DNA from: a virus
Reading direction: 5' to 3' (one strand)
DNA length: 34,308 bases
Virus record (IMG/VR): IMGVR_UViG_3300020417_002200
Span: 1 to 34,308 of that record
Part shown: in pieces, positions 33,001 to 34,308 of the stretch
Layout of the letters: every line of letters starts with the position of its first letter
Position numbering within the stretch: the stretch's first letter is position 1
Notes under the pieces: model-generated
Databases searched by the model: none
The model's input: the letters and a program-made list of their open reading frames with translations, nothing else
Told to the model about the DNA's origin: nothing
Made by a program: the position numbers and the translations under genes

Positions 33001-34308
33001 CACTACCAGAGTTAATAATAGCGATAGATACGATTCTACCGTTAATAACAATAGCTTGTGCAAGAGCACCTTCACCTGAGTTGACTCTTACTGCAGGTAG
33101 AGATGTATATCCAGTACCAAAGTTTGTGATATTAACGCTGGAGATAGGACCACGGACGTTTGCAGTTGCCTCAGCACCTGTGCCATTACCACCAGTAATA
33201 GAAACTGAGGGTTGTGATGTAAATCCGCTACCTGGTTGCTCAACCAGAATTCTTGTAACTCTACCACCAGTAATAACTGCCTGTGCAGTAGCACCGCTAC
33301 CACCACCTCCAACAATAGAGACAAGAGGTGACTCAGTATAACCACTACCTTGGTTAGTAACAGTAAATCCAGTCAGACTACCATTAACAACCACTTCGGC
33401 CGCGGCACCAGTACCACCGCCACCTGTAATTTCTAGATTTGGTTTAGCACCAGCATCATATCCCTCACCAATGCTATCAACATCAATCTTAGTAAGAGGA
33501 CCATATTGGACAAACTCAGCTGACTTATATGCCCAGATAGATACACCGTTAATCCAACTACCAATCGGAGTGTTAGCACCGATATCTTGTCTTTCTGAGA
33601 TAGTTTGGACAACTCTAGGGAATCTGAGCAGTTTACGCTGGTTACCAGGAATCAGTGCCGACCCAGTGAAAGGACCAATCTTATAGTTGGGTAGACCAGA
33701 AGCAGCAACGTAAACGTAGCTATCATTAAAGAAGGAGTTTTGAATGTTAGTGGTGAATTCGCTAACAACCTTATTGATAGAAGTAACATTAGACTTACCT
33801 CGGTTAAGGTCAACAGATAGAAGGATATTACCTTGAGGGATAATATCAGTCGGGACGTTGATTTGGTATGAGAAAGTAAAATCGTCAATACGAGAAGTTA
33901 CAGTAAAGGTGCCGTTATACACAACGGGGTTTGCACCATATACAGTAACTTGGTCAGATACCAACAAACCATGTGGGTTGTTGCAAACAACTGTGGCAGT
34001 CTGGTTATTAACACCACCAGGTGTTACGCTATCAACCTGAATTAGTTTTTTAACGTTATACAACCAAGAAGACAGTCTTTCATCAAGAGAAGATGACCCA
34101 AGGTTAGCAACCTTCAGTTTATCGCCCTTAATGTAGTAAGACCCAGTGTCATCTAGGACGGTAGTGCCCGCTTCAGCAATACCAAGGATTCTCAACTTAC
34201 ATTCTTGAGAAGTGCCACGGTTTGTATAAACAAAGATGTCAGACTGGACTATTGTGCCAGGATCCCAATCCTCTACAACACCATTCTTAGATCTGGTGCA
34301 TTCAATAA
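15044..34308 (-). CDS. Giant mosaic virion structural protein, at least 6,420 residues (5' end outside window)
   Basis: The frame runs from the right edge to TAA at 15044-15046 without a stop. An in-frame TTG at 34195 could be taken as a start, but the frame stays open upstream (IECTRSKNGVVEDWDPG ...), so the true start is beyond 34308. The visible part alone would be about 700 kDa. Modules in order, by position: six GSGY repeats (33505-32830); a half YHYH domain (32600-32235); an EF-hand-like loop (32041-32006); two more GSGY units (31590-31405); a propeller-like region (31390-30240); a LamG-like domain (30240-29570); two carbohydrate-binding-like repeats (28945-28515); more GSGY units (27535-26920); an NGVIQAPG module (25960-25740); helical C-x-R-D...GGN modules interleaved with beta cassettes and two LamG-like domains (24935-18010); two NGV/IQ modules; two GSGY units; an Ig-like domain (15400-15085). 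It is probably a baseplate-attached adhesin or fibre. Its place before gp8 is that of T4 gene 7, but homology cannot be judged without the N-terminus. Confidence 0.9.
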   Translation of the reverse strand, partial: IECTRSKNGVVEDWDPGTIVQSDIFVYTNRGTSQECKLRILGIAEAGTTVLDDTGSYYIKGDKLKVANLGSSSLDERLSSWLYNVKKLIQVDSVTPGGVNNQTATVVCNNPHGLLVSDQVTVYGANPVVYNGTFTVTSRIDDFTFSYQINVPTDIIPQGNILLSVDLNRGKSNVTSINKVVSEFTTNIQNSFFNDSYVYVAASGLPNYKIGPFTGSALIPGNQRKLLRFPRVVQTISERQDIGANTPIGSWINGVSIWAYKSAEFVQYGPLTKIDVDSIGEGYDAGAKPNLEITGGGGTGAAAEVVVNGSLTGFTVTNQGSGYTESPLVSIVGGGGSGATAQAVITGGRVTRILVEQPGSGFTSQPSVSITGGNGTGAEATANVRGPISSVNITNFGTGYTSLPAVRVNSGEGALAQAIVINGRIVSIAIINSGSGYTTAPNVIINGDGFGAIAQATIGTTGEDKGRVLGVTITNKGIGYTQGNTTIRLESVGQLATFTPEVFKWNKNLQYDLEQKYDFAKGYVFTGYNNQFGGEYAHLSDPKELRYVVGDNVFLDPVTQQFQELESNFKHSPIIGWAFDGNPIYGPYAYIDPTDQNSGIRRLRTSYKLKTNVVFDQATNPNPARIDGPLLSEYPAGSFVADYFYDFQSGDLDNYNGRFCKTPEYPDGTYAYFITIDASDTGIPEFPYILGPQFNSLPDAWNFSQDATQENIPSGVVRYRDPYVNVDIDVDRQPNQEADVLTTEIEGYPIIFEIQDSNNDGIIDANEQQEILEMSEEATLQIYDYFPKVSAESRVDIEVETTTQFEDAQIDGFVIENPGESYQVNDTVFFDDEGTGGFGASAIIESVKGQKITAYTKEIIGDRPYGVITTDIEHELRQQDEVIVNSRPVIDNTNKLFKVKVVAGIESIGILQSGVGYNSDIPPTFELITAQGQDAQLRINLLNTGNVNTVDIINSGNGYDVDNPPQIRISHPQQYKKTRYWLTEYLESNGTIVVNDIKTTDERQTYICGKIIEADADEAGFLAKFDDLGQLVWERHLIPQNANQKRAEFLKIYVNSAPEKDLIYVAGQTLNPDNDVYNPDVWIGLYESGFNNANAPDGILKWQKSIAGISGSTRRDFIKTITLDQEQRIYIGGYTDSNSPDPNDIWIIQCDVEGNLVEKRKIASEDDSEELNQIEWIADDRFFFVGVNQQNDDLIFGVFFYDGANLEIDYIRQMPTIGGYVRDPQFLIDDYNDVILIWNVYNNATAKYDKIQVNKFAVSSANSGWEWSKTFSIGGQFRNIYHAGVTVDEFGNYTLVADVDESENNRYAIISYIKYNGTVIAETKVDETTSVGFRAKSHAVDNSGDCILAVDRQVADQLASFRFNDSNDITVDETKQNLATWVYFSQSDVSHDAVITKFGGGALKFQAPAPVSLTNFNKATKEWSAQAWFAMNGTAHATNHEPVLFDIAPISGGQPIRISLDGDTTSPGYQKFIVYLNNTQVASSTAATYWTAMGGGAWNHILFQKREESLGLYKYEVYFNGNLAVEYQSTNDISLDALVVAGPQTAPGSTNCFIGHMDDLVIDDKAPYSATFQVPAAEVPVTMSDSDIALIKFDRLHDKRASYTMTGNTKYTTVAFTDITLSTVWTSLNQSAISAWEIGPGGLQILDMSQTASTLTPGTYALTANKHEYGTKTSTVPSPQGKRLTIAANVVKKFYLRDALYQKIDNVLEFTLNQDVKLTKGSILQQFNSNGVTQAYGTIVEVPEGTLLNPGFGNKYKVGKIYGNFNNTDRFRTTANDINEIEGTYFDTIEEEKPWATNTVYASGDRVYNGKRIYEAQGAGTSGTISPTHTVGVVSDGVINWAFIDDAGKFTVDLTQHPYPRPQYIGLDMPEWVPGLLYAVGQRVWYRLNVYEVAVGGGGVAGETAPVHTTGDASDGGVTWTHIATSEAISAKTRLMPYAQGANYSVEIIDIQPGSTYIPGDVVSLNDNNITLAEDEKSVEISGFAGVKKIRVTARLEKDILRTASARTEFVYCTSNSAHNFKVGDILFAEGFQGNQFNGSFFIDQLFGSREFTFAIRATAVSDPAFNNNGIQNVNIYAKHPTLEFTRDHQYVFDVSDVSNFGYYLSFSQDNQYKLEYSFNNIERVGTPGINAAGSSAPFVKFSVLGDVTNISYYFDPSRTGADSPVGSNSFIDVITTPYQGTFTVSQILTDFQFRFPLLKEPERSSAEIINDEFDNPYSFYSTTSTRAVGPINTIKLVSPGGFYQKLPIISDIASFRQIEKIVVVDGGTEYAAGVYYDVPINGDGEGGKATITVVLDDEVGSGAITNAAVTDPGKGYTTASIDIDAIPGILGPTLAGSGGAVNVIIPSEGSGASVFLTGRNIGKIKRLKNNEFGFGYSHDYTLKPEITFPVNLQLFNTSILSEITIIDPGSGYTSTPAVVIEGGGGAGATAEAIIKNNRLNEIIIKNPGAGYSSEPTVTLKSEFNYVVNLDLNYLQFNFPHGITTGAAVTFRAEDVGSTEGILPKPSSAGLTTLVEGQVYYAIAGEANSLESDQIRFALTQANALAGDYITFLTTGEGRQVLLTEVFGGRAEAVVETSRFLEGEEVYQGSSPETATATGIVSTNTGWQIGPKILKIVDYNGNWLRGEKVTGQISKASGLIDNLSIARGVLNIDSLTRTPGRFIDDVGKPSEIVQKIQDSYFYQNFSYVIKSNIPITEWKTQVLENNHPAGFNMFGQLELTGGKDISGRRIGTEFTKQVNINNYSNVNEITSFGAAEPVYTDYNNTEVLFRKRRLTSSEEILTSIVKKMDDISGDFNGIDKQFPITVEGEQVIVSEDQLMITLNGVIQAPGESYQVVGGNLVFAEPPKPPSKVNYRTLGVTPTPIYRIALYDSLGGNDFGIFPTLGQQVQGEDSDTIATVIDSGLAHIDVINLTGGTFNLNEQVVRGELFAAFVESVTLVNTSTIFEFGESITNLEGDTAIIEETNIDDQGTISDRIVVSKTSGTPRFETGIFDLRLNEFIYSAKSKIAGQITYIAPYTDPVTSDVVDELIINPGSTFFGLLFERLVSITNPNKILDDISKSSITPTELYAADQRINEDFLDFEQVRSTEVVYTGLTGGTISAGDTIVNRRVNYNNPNSSFHGTAENRFKDASAMILGNKQQIIDFAEAQIAVEHPYFYFPGDVITNPWSRYSDAYRLIIKNIDYISAVAYDEMITQYPSLTVPDESKCVRDIQLYIKAIAIDTFRGGNVYTRKFSEKYFDANGAFVYVNNESAETRYGFERALAWMKLAITNQITADYTGVNGSVAGITFPYHNELTNEGYDGNGITADPSPNDDYGTNGANTSNQGNDNCSDVQAAMQTLHEIVDTALTNGNLTELPDETAGTYSPGQTKCRRDVGLMIDAIAQDVSDGGNFNIVEFTKKYFQANGTPITNGLTGEEAASLTVFAAAQHLMFEAINNLLYHQVNSRVSVTGFMLKDPTTYVGPYENGNDSLEEFDVSAATYTASSGVMELTIGTHSLTTSDTVKIRPHSLRFTCLADDGDTFHSYPRAGDPSFDTALAISAVTPTTITVNVGVTSNSTFTAQTGTTYDPATGRLVMEIGAHSLKLNQMIRIADNALTFTCAMDANASNHTYPRSTDPYSGEYIRIISKTATTITVMIGASPADQQYQHTFVSGVTNAITTGGDYAHTFVDALPDAVFTGGGTKAEYFDPNYSSGRNETIQNCANVQAYIATLVDIAGTAIDAGTLANVNALPTITDGTFVNNETLRTIKLAYKDKSSGLFITGDVIKGITSNASAAAIGVNSGLKWIFTSNVTGAFTDNEYITNSRLTNQGPCTQSVIVKNPRVSGSKSIRIPSNGYLTAPDSYDFTFADQAFTIETWLYADALSGTQHIVDFRRTSATSGLRVYLDGTTVRVANGNTTLVSGGTLVPTNWHHIAVVRSTGVTTLYVDGVSVGSTADTNQYLYAPCYVGTSFQQTLGFTGNIDNLVVRKGFADYSAGFTPPTQIDFSRQGISLGLDGEAPFILSTTETFATYTGQRISSATAKNVDYGQDEIIIEDVDLGRLPFREAAGIIELNDAWIAEEAVGMMQAQFPDFTIPGDNPASQSYTGTNKCIRDTKDYILGALIKDLREGGNYHTLYTARTYLEASGKLKHVGNEILQTLYAWDKTVDLMIDIVTTTSYDLTGTYTERLRVPNNFATPATQNVQDEIRGLMDAMLEVLAPTGDRFRDGGVALWKNRSYIAEEVAGYIQDKYQATINGTEYDFLQMPGYGQPYCERDVKDFILPAVIGDLATGGTYQVQNVIDQYLDSQENILHVEHELNAMLDAFDYAKMLATKAVNQLLLSPGQTASGLGIPAWSQDDYYVPQFTTRSSYRDDTVTIDAEGYPQNNRSVNDRFIDSVNAIQDNKRLIAQEAVAIMNDMSKYSHLRIAGGPVNCEDDVVDILDSVGHDLLYDCNEKTYDASALYIETENNSLKHVETEWEASVTTMKVTRDIAILTLRNGFGRDYIDGNTADTTPVQSYEQNPRDEIYKKCGDAIDSNIRYIAEQAVADGKAQYPSLAINGGSSAMWFKEVTPTTATYTAATGVMVLTIPNHGFQSGETIQIAPLGITFRCSMNSYADDHPYPRVTDPAYEKYLEIEEVTKDTIQVNVGASPTGQQYTHQFQSAVTGCVRYGRNLGGEHFTPTTGAYTASSGDLVLTIPRHSFNVGNRLYIAENGLTFTCSQDDYGSNHPYPRRSDPAYNVTLPVTAVGETSHDVSTAGYDQVTGKMTINTSSAHGLTTGDRIKIATNGITFTCTKDGNATNHSYPRSTDPANNKWLIVTVVDSDTFTCYVGVGAQADQYPHTFVSATAGAIKKQTGTVTVNVGASPAGQQYTHQWVSAETNCIRSAGAIDCVHDVTDLVRAAVFNLKYDGDNFMQYASEFYVGYGGSSAIHVTGLTAETTWIINRARDLAIRAMRDQIITNTANYGVAQRFTDAVPNPGNSLLNVLAGEVQIGTEYNNNVTRTFTANASIDVSTNSSTGFDPGDDFVMTAVVTLPNGTPSDQMLFKSGNSTYGTWLGFRDSGTYLRLRAGVGDSIAGGAANTINGLAVTDVQVSGLATYMDGLQHEIAWEVRCGGSQATGNGRVRLWIDGNLVGEGETPALNQGLGGGAGVWSTTGSVAGFVTGGQTTPSGETNTGWSYGVHSELQYYRARQVDPDYSGNESDAVVTELQTLMAIPVDALANPSQIFGRTVTLPKVWPVKYTPDSVHRALGTTYDQSNGGSDAEGTWNMTCPEVVSAINTLMEIPIETITQAATANSNYLTNSVTKTFPFNSNTEYQGGTCYNVTSAIDSLMSLLSHALGGGTKNDKRVANMLAFNDQAICGRAFDMVTQYYGTTNVTMEFCHQVMKAVRYDMITGGNAGAFKLTQTWFDGEGNFIAFDNVVRSHLLYTITRLREYAKAVLYDLGDPGWTGYDIYVMPERLDYNQEAAEFIMDSSFNPMEYSLEMSKFPTEASVTFVPSTDLMPRNLKYEMGVDYNTDPALVVLTPEVNVGFDRAEYRVRVYRSNQFRRGDILQYIPASQTSVEAFATQSYWYVMTATATWFEVGAHYIHDGRFRELLPDLSNSGQQIFSVVRRSGINRVASVFPADPSETPIQGGFNPADVIFGSTSEATSEVGSVFANEARILKKFKNYPLTNVSQTLAIYDNFVNGEDVVVQGATANTGKVLQTTKTNNDGESFVKLINVAGTIAAGAVIEGITSGATATVGTSDDRLLINVERGDFDTDDYFFSDSNAAEGYMSSYVNKSGSLTGNTGGRVTIDVETITNEWEPGDVIYGSVTDYILDIKGISGTQIQLNQFIHGTNIYQLELGTAITDTGVSDTFRPGDQVSLLQGTIEKNPGFRATVTEYINGLDLDPSDPQYGIHRLFIANLIPVGVGGDISELSNPANSIGKIDVGSNFPTIYAQVNSYTDTQSFTYGKVVAIEQQGITATIWVEDAVGVFSNNMTVKSDYGWGGAVTNARTLEGRVERYFRGFDGSQTQFDLTVSNGEAYFPDPAGHLLVFVNGVLQPPGGNASYVAFSDKIQFNEAPEIGSEFIGYYVGKLRQLDDISFEFDSLRSSFNLKRQGLFYSLTLTEGVSSNTILPENNIIVSLNGIIQEPGIAYELVGSRIIFAEVPRAGSTFVGFSYIGSDADVIAATVVPPIEAGDQLLIEGEEFRRDVALIESSNSLITFEYTGSVKGRNAAALASIISGQVTNAILTNPGDGYSSRPNVDVISSSGFDAQIKALMGITRIDVKTSGVGYTSPVVDVETEVPVDFVEPTGTPVNGGFDVLAGEGAEYTGGTTITPGTIAIQIDPVNVTVNQGQTASFTVAATVTNTSSLNYQWQKKEYGTQTWSNIIGANQSTYNTNNAAQADDGDEYRVAITAAGATPVYSLSAVLSVQTGATVLSNFSPVQIFDDN
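15085..15400 (-). other. C-terminal Ig-like domain of the giant protein
   Basis: The coding segment reads IQIDPVNVTVNQGQTASFTV, then LNYQWQKKEYGTQTW, then GDEYRVAITAAG. These are the V-x-x-G-x-x-A-x-F, Y-x-W and D-x-Y-x-V strand markers of an I-set-like Ig fold. The domain is the last in the protein, and the adjacent 532-residue protein has an Ig-like domain in a similar late position. Confidence 0.7.
15490..15680 (-). repeat. Two GSGY-type units near the C-terminus of the giant protein
   Basis: GDGYSSRPNVDVIS and GVGYTSPVVDVETEV repeat the strand, G-x-GY turn, strand pattern used elsewhere in the same protein. Confidence 0.6.
15870..16345 (-). repeat. Two tandem NGV/IQ-PG beta modules
   Basis: Two neighbouring modules share the order: F-x-L strand, long loop, LLVFVNGVLQPPG or IIVSLNGIIQEPG, a Y-x-V/A strand, I-x-F-x-E/A-x-P and a GS-x-F-x-G strand. 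A third copy lies at 25740-25960 (LMITLNGVIQAPGESY). This is a common phage structural module of unknown function. Confidence 0.65.
18770..19440 (-). other. LamG/concanavalin-like domain 3
   Basis: A beta-jelly-roll pattern is visible: FTANASIDVSTNS, DDFVMTAVVTLP, WLGFRDSGTYLRLRAG, LQHEIAWEVRCGG, GRVRLWIDGNLVGEGE and a final Y-x-ARQVDPDY strand. The order strand, D-G-x(2)-H-x-I-x-W, then L-W-I-D-G-N-L-V fits laminin-G-like sugar-binding folds. It is more diverged than the other two. Confidence 0.55.
19695..20650 (-). repeat. Second beta-repeat cassette (FTC...H-x-YPR...DP), inserted in a helical module
   Basis: Three copies of a ~90-residue unit are present: a YTA(A/S)(T/S)G-x(2)-VLTI start; a HGF/HSF-x(2)-G-x(2)-I-x-IA turn; the core F-x-C-x(5-8)-H-x-YPR-x-(S/T)DP; and a tail VNVGASP-x-GQQYTHQ. 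Cores lie near 20481-20545 (FRCSMNSYADDHPYPR), 20155-20215 (FTCSQDDYGSNHPYPR) and 19938-19998 (FTCTKDGNATNHSYPR). The middle copy has its core before, and apparently its tail (19700-19800) after, the third copy. Confidence 0.75.
22350..22840 (-). other. LamG/concanavalin-like domain 2
   Basis: This is a clear laminin-G-like pattern: SIRIPSNGYLTAPDSYDF, FTIETWLYADAL, LRVYLDGTTVRVAN, NWHHIAVVRSTGVTTLYVDG and GFTGNIDNLVVRKG. The strands and the W-H-H-I-A-V-x-R...L-Y-V-D-G signature are typical of the fold that binds glycans in many surface proteins. Confidence 0.8.
23300..23890 (-). repeat. First beta-repeat cassette (FTC...H-x-YPR...DP)
   Basis: Two copies of the same unit as at 19695-20650 have cores near 23714-23780 (RFTCLADDGDTFHSYPRAG) and 23455-23520 (FTCAMDANASNHTYPRSTDP). 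A full GASPADQQYQHTFVSG tail follows the second copy. A second tail-like piece (GGDYAHTFVDALPDAV) comes after it, so copy 2 may sit inside the tail of copy 1. Confidence 0.7.
26920..27535 (-). repeat. Four GSGY-type units in the middle of the giant protein
   Basis: The units are GTEYAAGVYYDVPINGDG, GKGYTTASIDIDAIPG, GSGYTSTPAVVIEGGGGAGA and GAGYSSEPTVTLKS. The first two resemble the two units inside gp8 (GSGYNNGTYENVPIKGDG), including the following GGS/GGAVxVIIP segment, more than they resemble the other units of the giant protein. Confidence 0.7.
28515..28945 (-). repeat. Two carbohydrate-binding-like repeats
   Basis: Two units share the pattern W-x(4)-Y/LY-A-x-G-x-R-V-x(5)-Y-E-A/V...P-x-H-T-x-G-x(2)-S-D-G-x(2)-W: WATNTVYASGDRVYNGKRIY with SPTHTVGVVSDGVINW, and WVPGLLYAVGQRVWYRLNVY with APVHTTGDASDGGVTW. 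The spacing of aromatic residues resembles small chitin/cellulose-binding (CBM5/12-like) modules in phage fibres. Sugar binding is inferred. Confidence 0.55.
29570..30240 (-). other. LamG/concanavalin-like domain 1
   Basis: The coding segment runs LASFRFNDSNDITVDE, GGGALKFQAPAPVSL, WSAQAWFAMNGTAHATN, YQKFIVYLNNTQVAS, AWNHILFQKREESLGLYKYE, VYFNGNLAVEYQST and GHMDDLVIDD. This is the usual order of strands in LamG-like lectin folds, including the final G-x-(I/M)-D-D-L-V-I-D strand. Confidence 0.75.
30240..31390 (-). other. Beta-propeller-like region
   Basis: Roughly 380 residues contain repeated I-Y-I/V-x-G strands, each followed by D-x-W-I-x(4)-D/E and a G-x-L/I-x-W/E-K strand: TYICGKIIEADADEAG, IYVAGQTLNPDNDVYNPDVW, IYIGGYTDSNSPDPNDIW, RFFFVGVNQQNDDL, YTLVADVDESENNRYAI and CILAVDRQ. 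About six or seven such units, each 50-60 residues long, suggest one propeller. This is pattern reading, not a profile match. Confidence 0.5.
31405..31590 (-). repeat. Two GSGY-type units before the propeller-like region
   Basis: GVGYNSDIPPTFELIT and GNGYDVDNPPQIRISH are in tandem. Both have the PP variant also seen in the first unit of the 620-residue protein (GSGYDPNDPPRLRIG). Confidence 0.6.
32006..32041 (-). other. EF-hand/dockerin-like calcium-binding loop
   Basis: The twelve codons encode DSNNDGIIDANE, with D1, N3, D5, G6, I8, D9 and E12 in the canonical EF-hand loop positions, followed by the acidic helix-like QQEILEMSEEATLQ. A single loop is present. Calcium binding is inferred from the loop consensus. 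Confidence 0.65.
32235..32600 (-). other. C-terminal half of a YHYH domain in the giant protein
   Basis: The segment reads IIGWAFDGNPIYGPYAY, then GDLDNYNGRFCKTPEYPDGT and YAYFITIDASD. It parallels the second half of the YHYH domain in the neighbouring 532-residue protein. The first half, including the His-rich YHYH core, is absent and replaced by other sequence. Confidence 0.8.
32830..33505 (-). repeat. Six-unit GSGY repeat array near the visible N-terminus of the giant protein
   Basis: The six units are GEGYDAGAKPN, GSGYTESP, GSGFTSQP, GTGYTSLP, GSGYTTAP and GIGYTQGN, lying near 33460, 33340, 33225, 33108, 32993 and 32865. The spacing is about 115-125 bases (38-41 residues). Each turn is followed by V-x-I/V-x-GGGGSGATAQA-like glycine/alanine loops and a GR-x-x-x-I strand. 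The regular period suggests a stacked beta structure. Confidence 0.85.

Noticed and set aside
33395-33410. GGCCGCGGC palindromes (near 33400, 24025 and 11262) as possible sites
   Set aside because: Each lies within coding sequence. Those near 33400 and 11262 fall in the Ala-rich loop after a GSGY unit (Ala-Ala-Ala, GCC GCG GCC type). The one near 24025 falls in an Ala-Ala-Ala stretch of a helical module. Codon use explains them without a regulatory role.
32830-33505. Possible CRISPR-like or DNA-level tandem repeat
   Set aside because: The periodicity (~115-125 bases) is a diverged protein repeat: units vary in length and third codon positions and there are no identical repeats with unique spacers.
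1-34308. tRNA, integrase, transposon, photosynthesis or other metabolic genes that cyanophages often carry
   Set aside because: None found: all intergenic gaps are under 80 bases and every long frame encodes structural-type repeats or baseplate proteins.

Overview
The window is a nearly gap-free block of virion structural genes, all on the minus strand, so the genes read from right to left. It looks like the baseplate and tail-fibre region of a T4-like marine myovirus, most likely a cyanophage of Synechococcus or Prochlorococcus. The main anchor is a recognisable T4-type baseplate wedge protein gp8 (8479-10014). Directly downstream is a DUF4815-type giant structural protein with the N-terminal signature usual in cyanomyoviruses. 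T4-like late promoter elements (TATAAATA, CATAAATA) and a gene order loosely matching T4 genes 7-8-9/10-12 agree with this. No host gene, tRNA, CRISPR array, integrase or auxiliary metabolic gene was seen. The host assignment is inference.

Layout in transcription order. (1) 34308 to 15044: one uninterrupted reading frame of at least 6,420 codons, still open at the right edge, so its true start lies outside the window. It is a mosaic of GSGY beta-repeats, a half YHYH domain, an EF-hand-like loop, a propeller-like region, three LamG-like domains, carbohydrate-binding-like repeats, a long series of alpha-helical C-x-R-D...GGN modules, nested beta-repeats and a C-terminal Ig-like domain. (2) 15029-13431: a complete YHYH domain followed by an Ig-like domain. 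(3) 13405-11909: a fibre-like protein with three beta-repeats and a cupredoxin-like C-terminus. (4) 11912-10050: a GSGY-repeat protein. (5) gp8. (6) 8477-1173: the 2,434-residue DUF4815 protein. (7, 8) Two small overlapping genes, the second with a likely coiled coil. (9) A terminator and a late promoter, then the start of a tail-fibre gene with an Mtd-like N-terminus, cut off by the left edge.

The genes are packed with an ATGA overlap, a 1-base gap, an 11-base overlap and short gaps of 14-35 bases, which indicates co-transcription and in places coupled translation. The same modules recur in neighbouring genes: GSGY repeats in the giant protein, the 620-residue protein and gp8; YHYH and Ig in the giant protein and its neighbour; a short shared beta module in the two largest proteins. 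This suggests a baseplate-peripheral adhesin or fibre assembly that grew by module exchange inside one operon. The most unusual structure is in the giant gene: one beta-repeat appears inserted inside another, which itself sits in a loop of a helical module.

Unassigned sequence is limited to short intergenic gaps, the longest being 586-664, which holds the terminator and late promoter. Domain calls come from reading motifs and were not checked by profile or structure searches.
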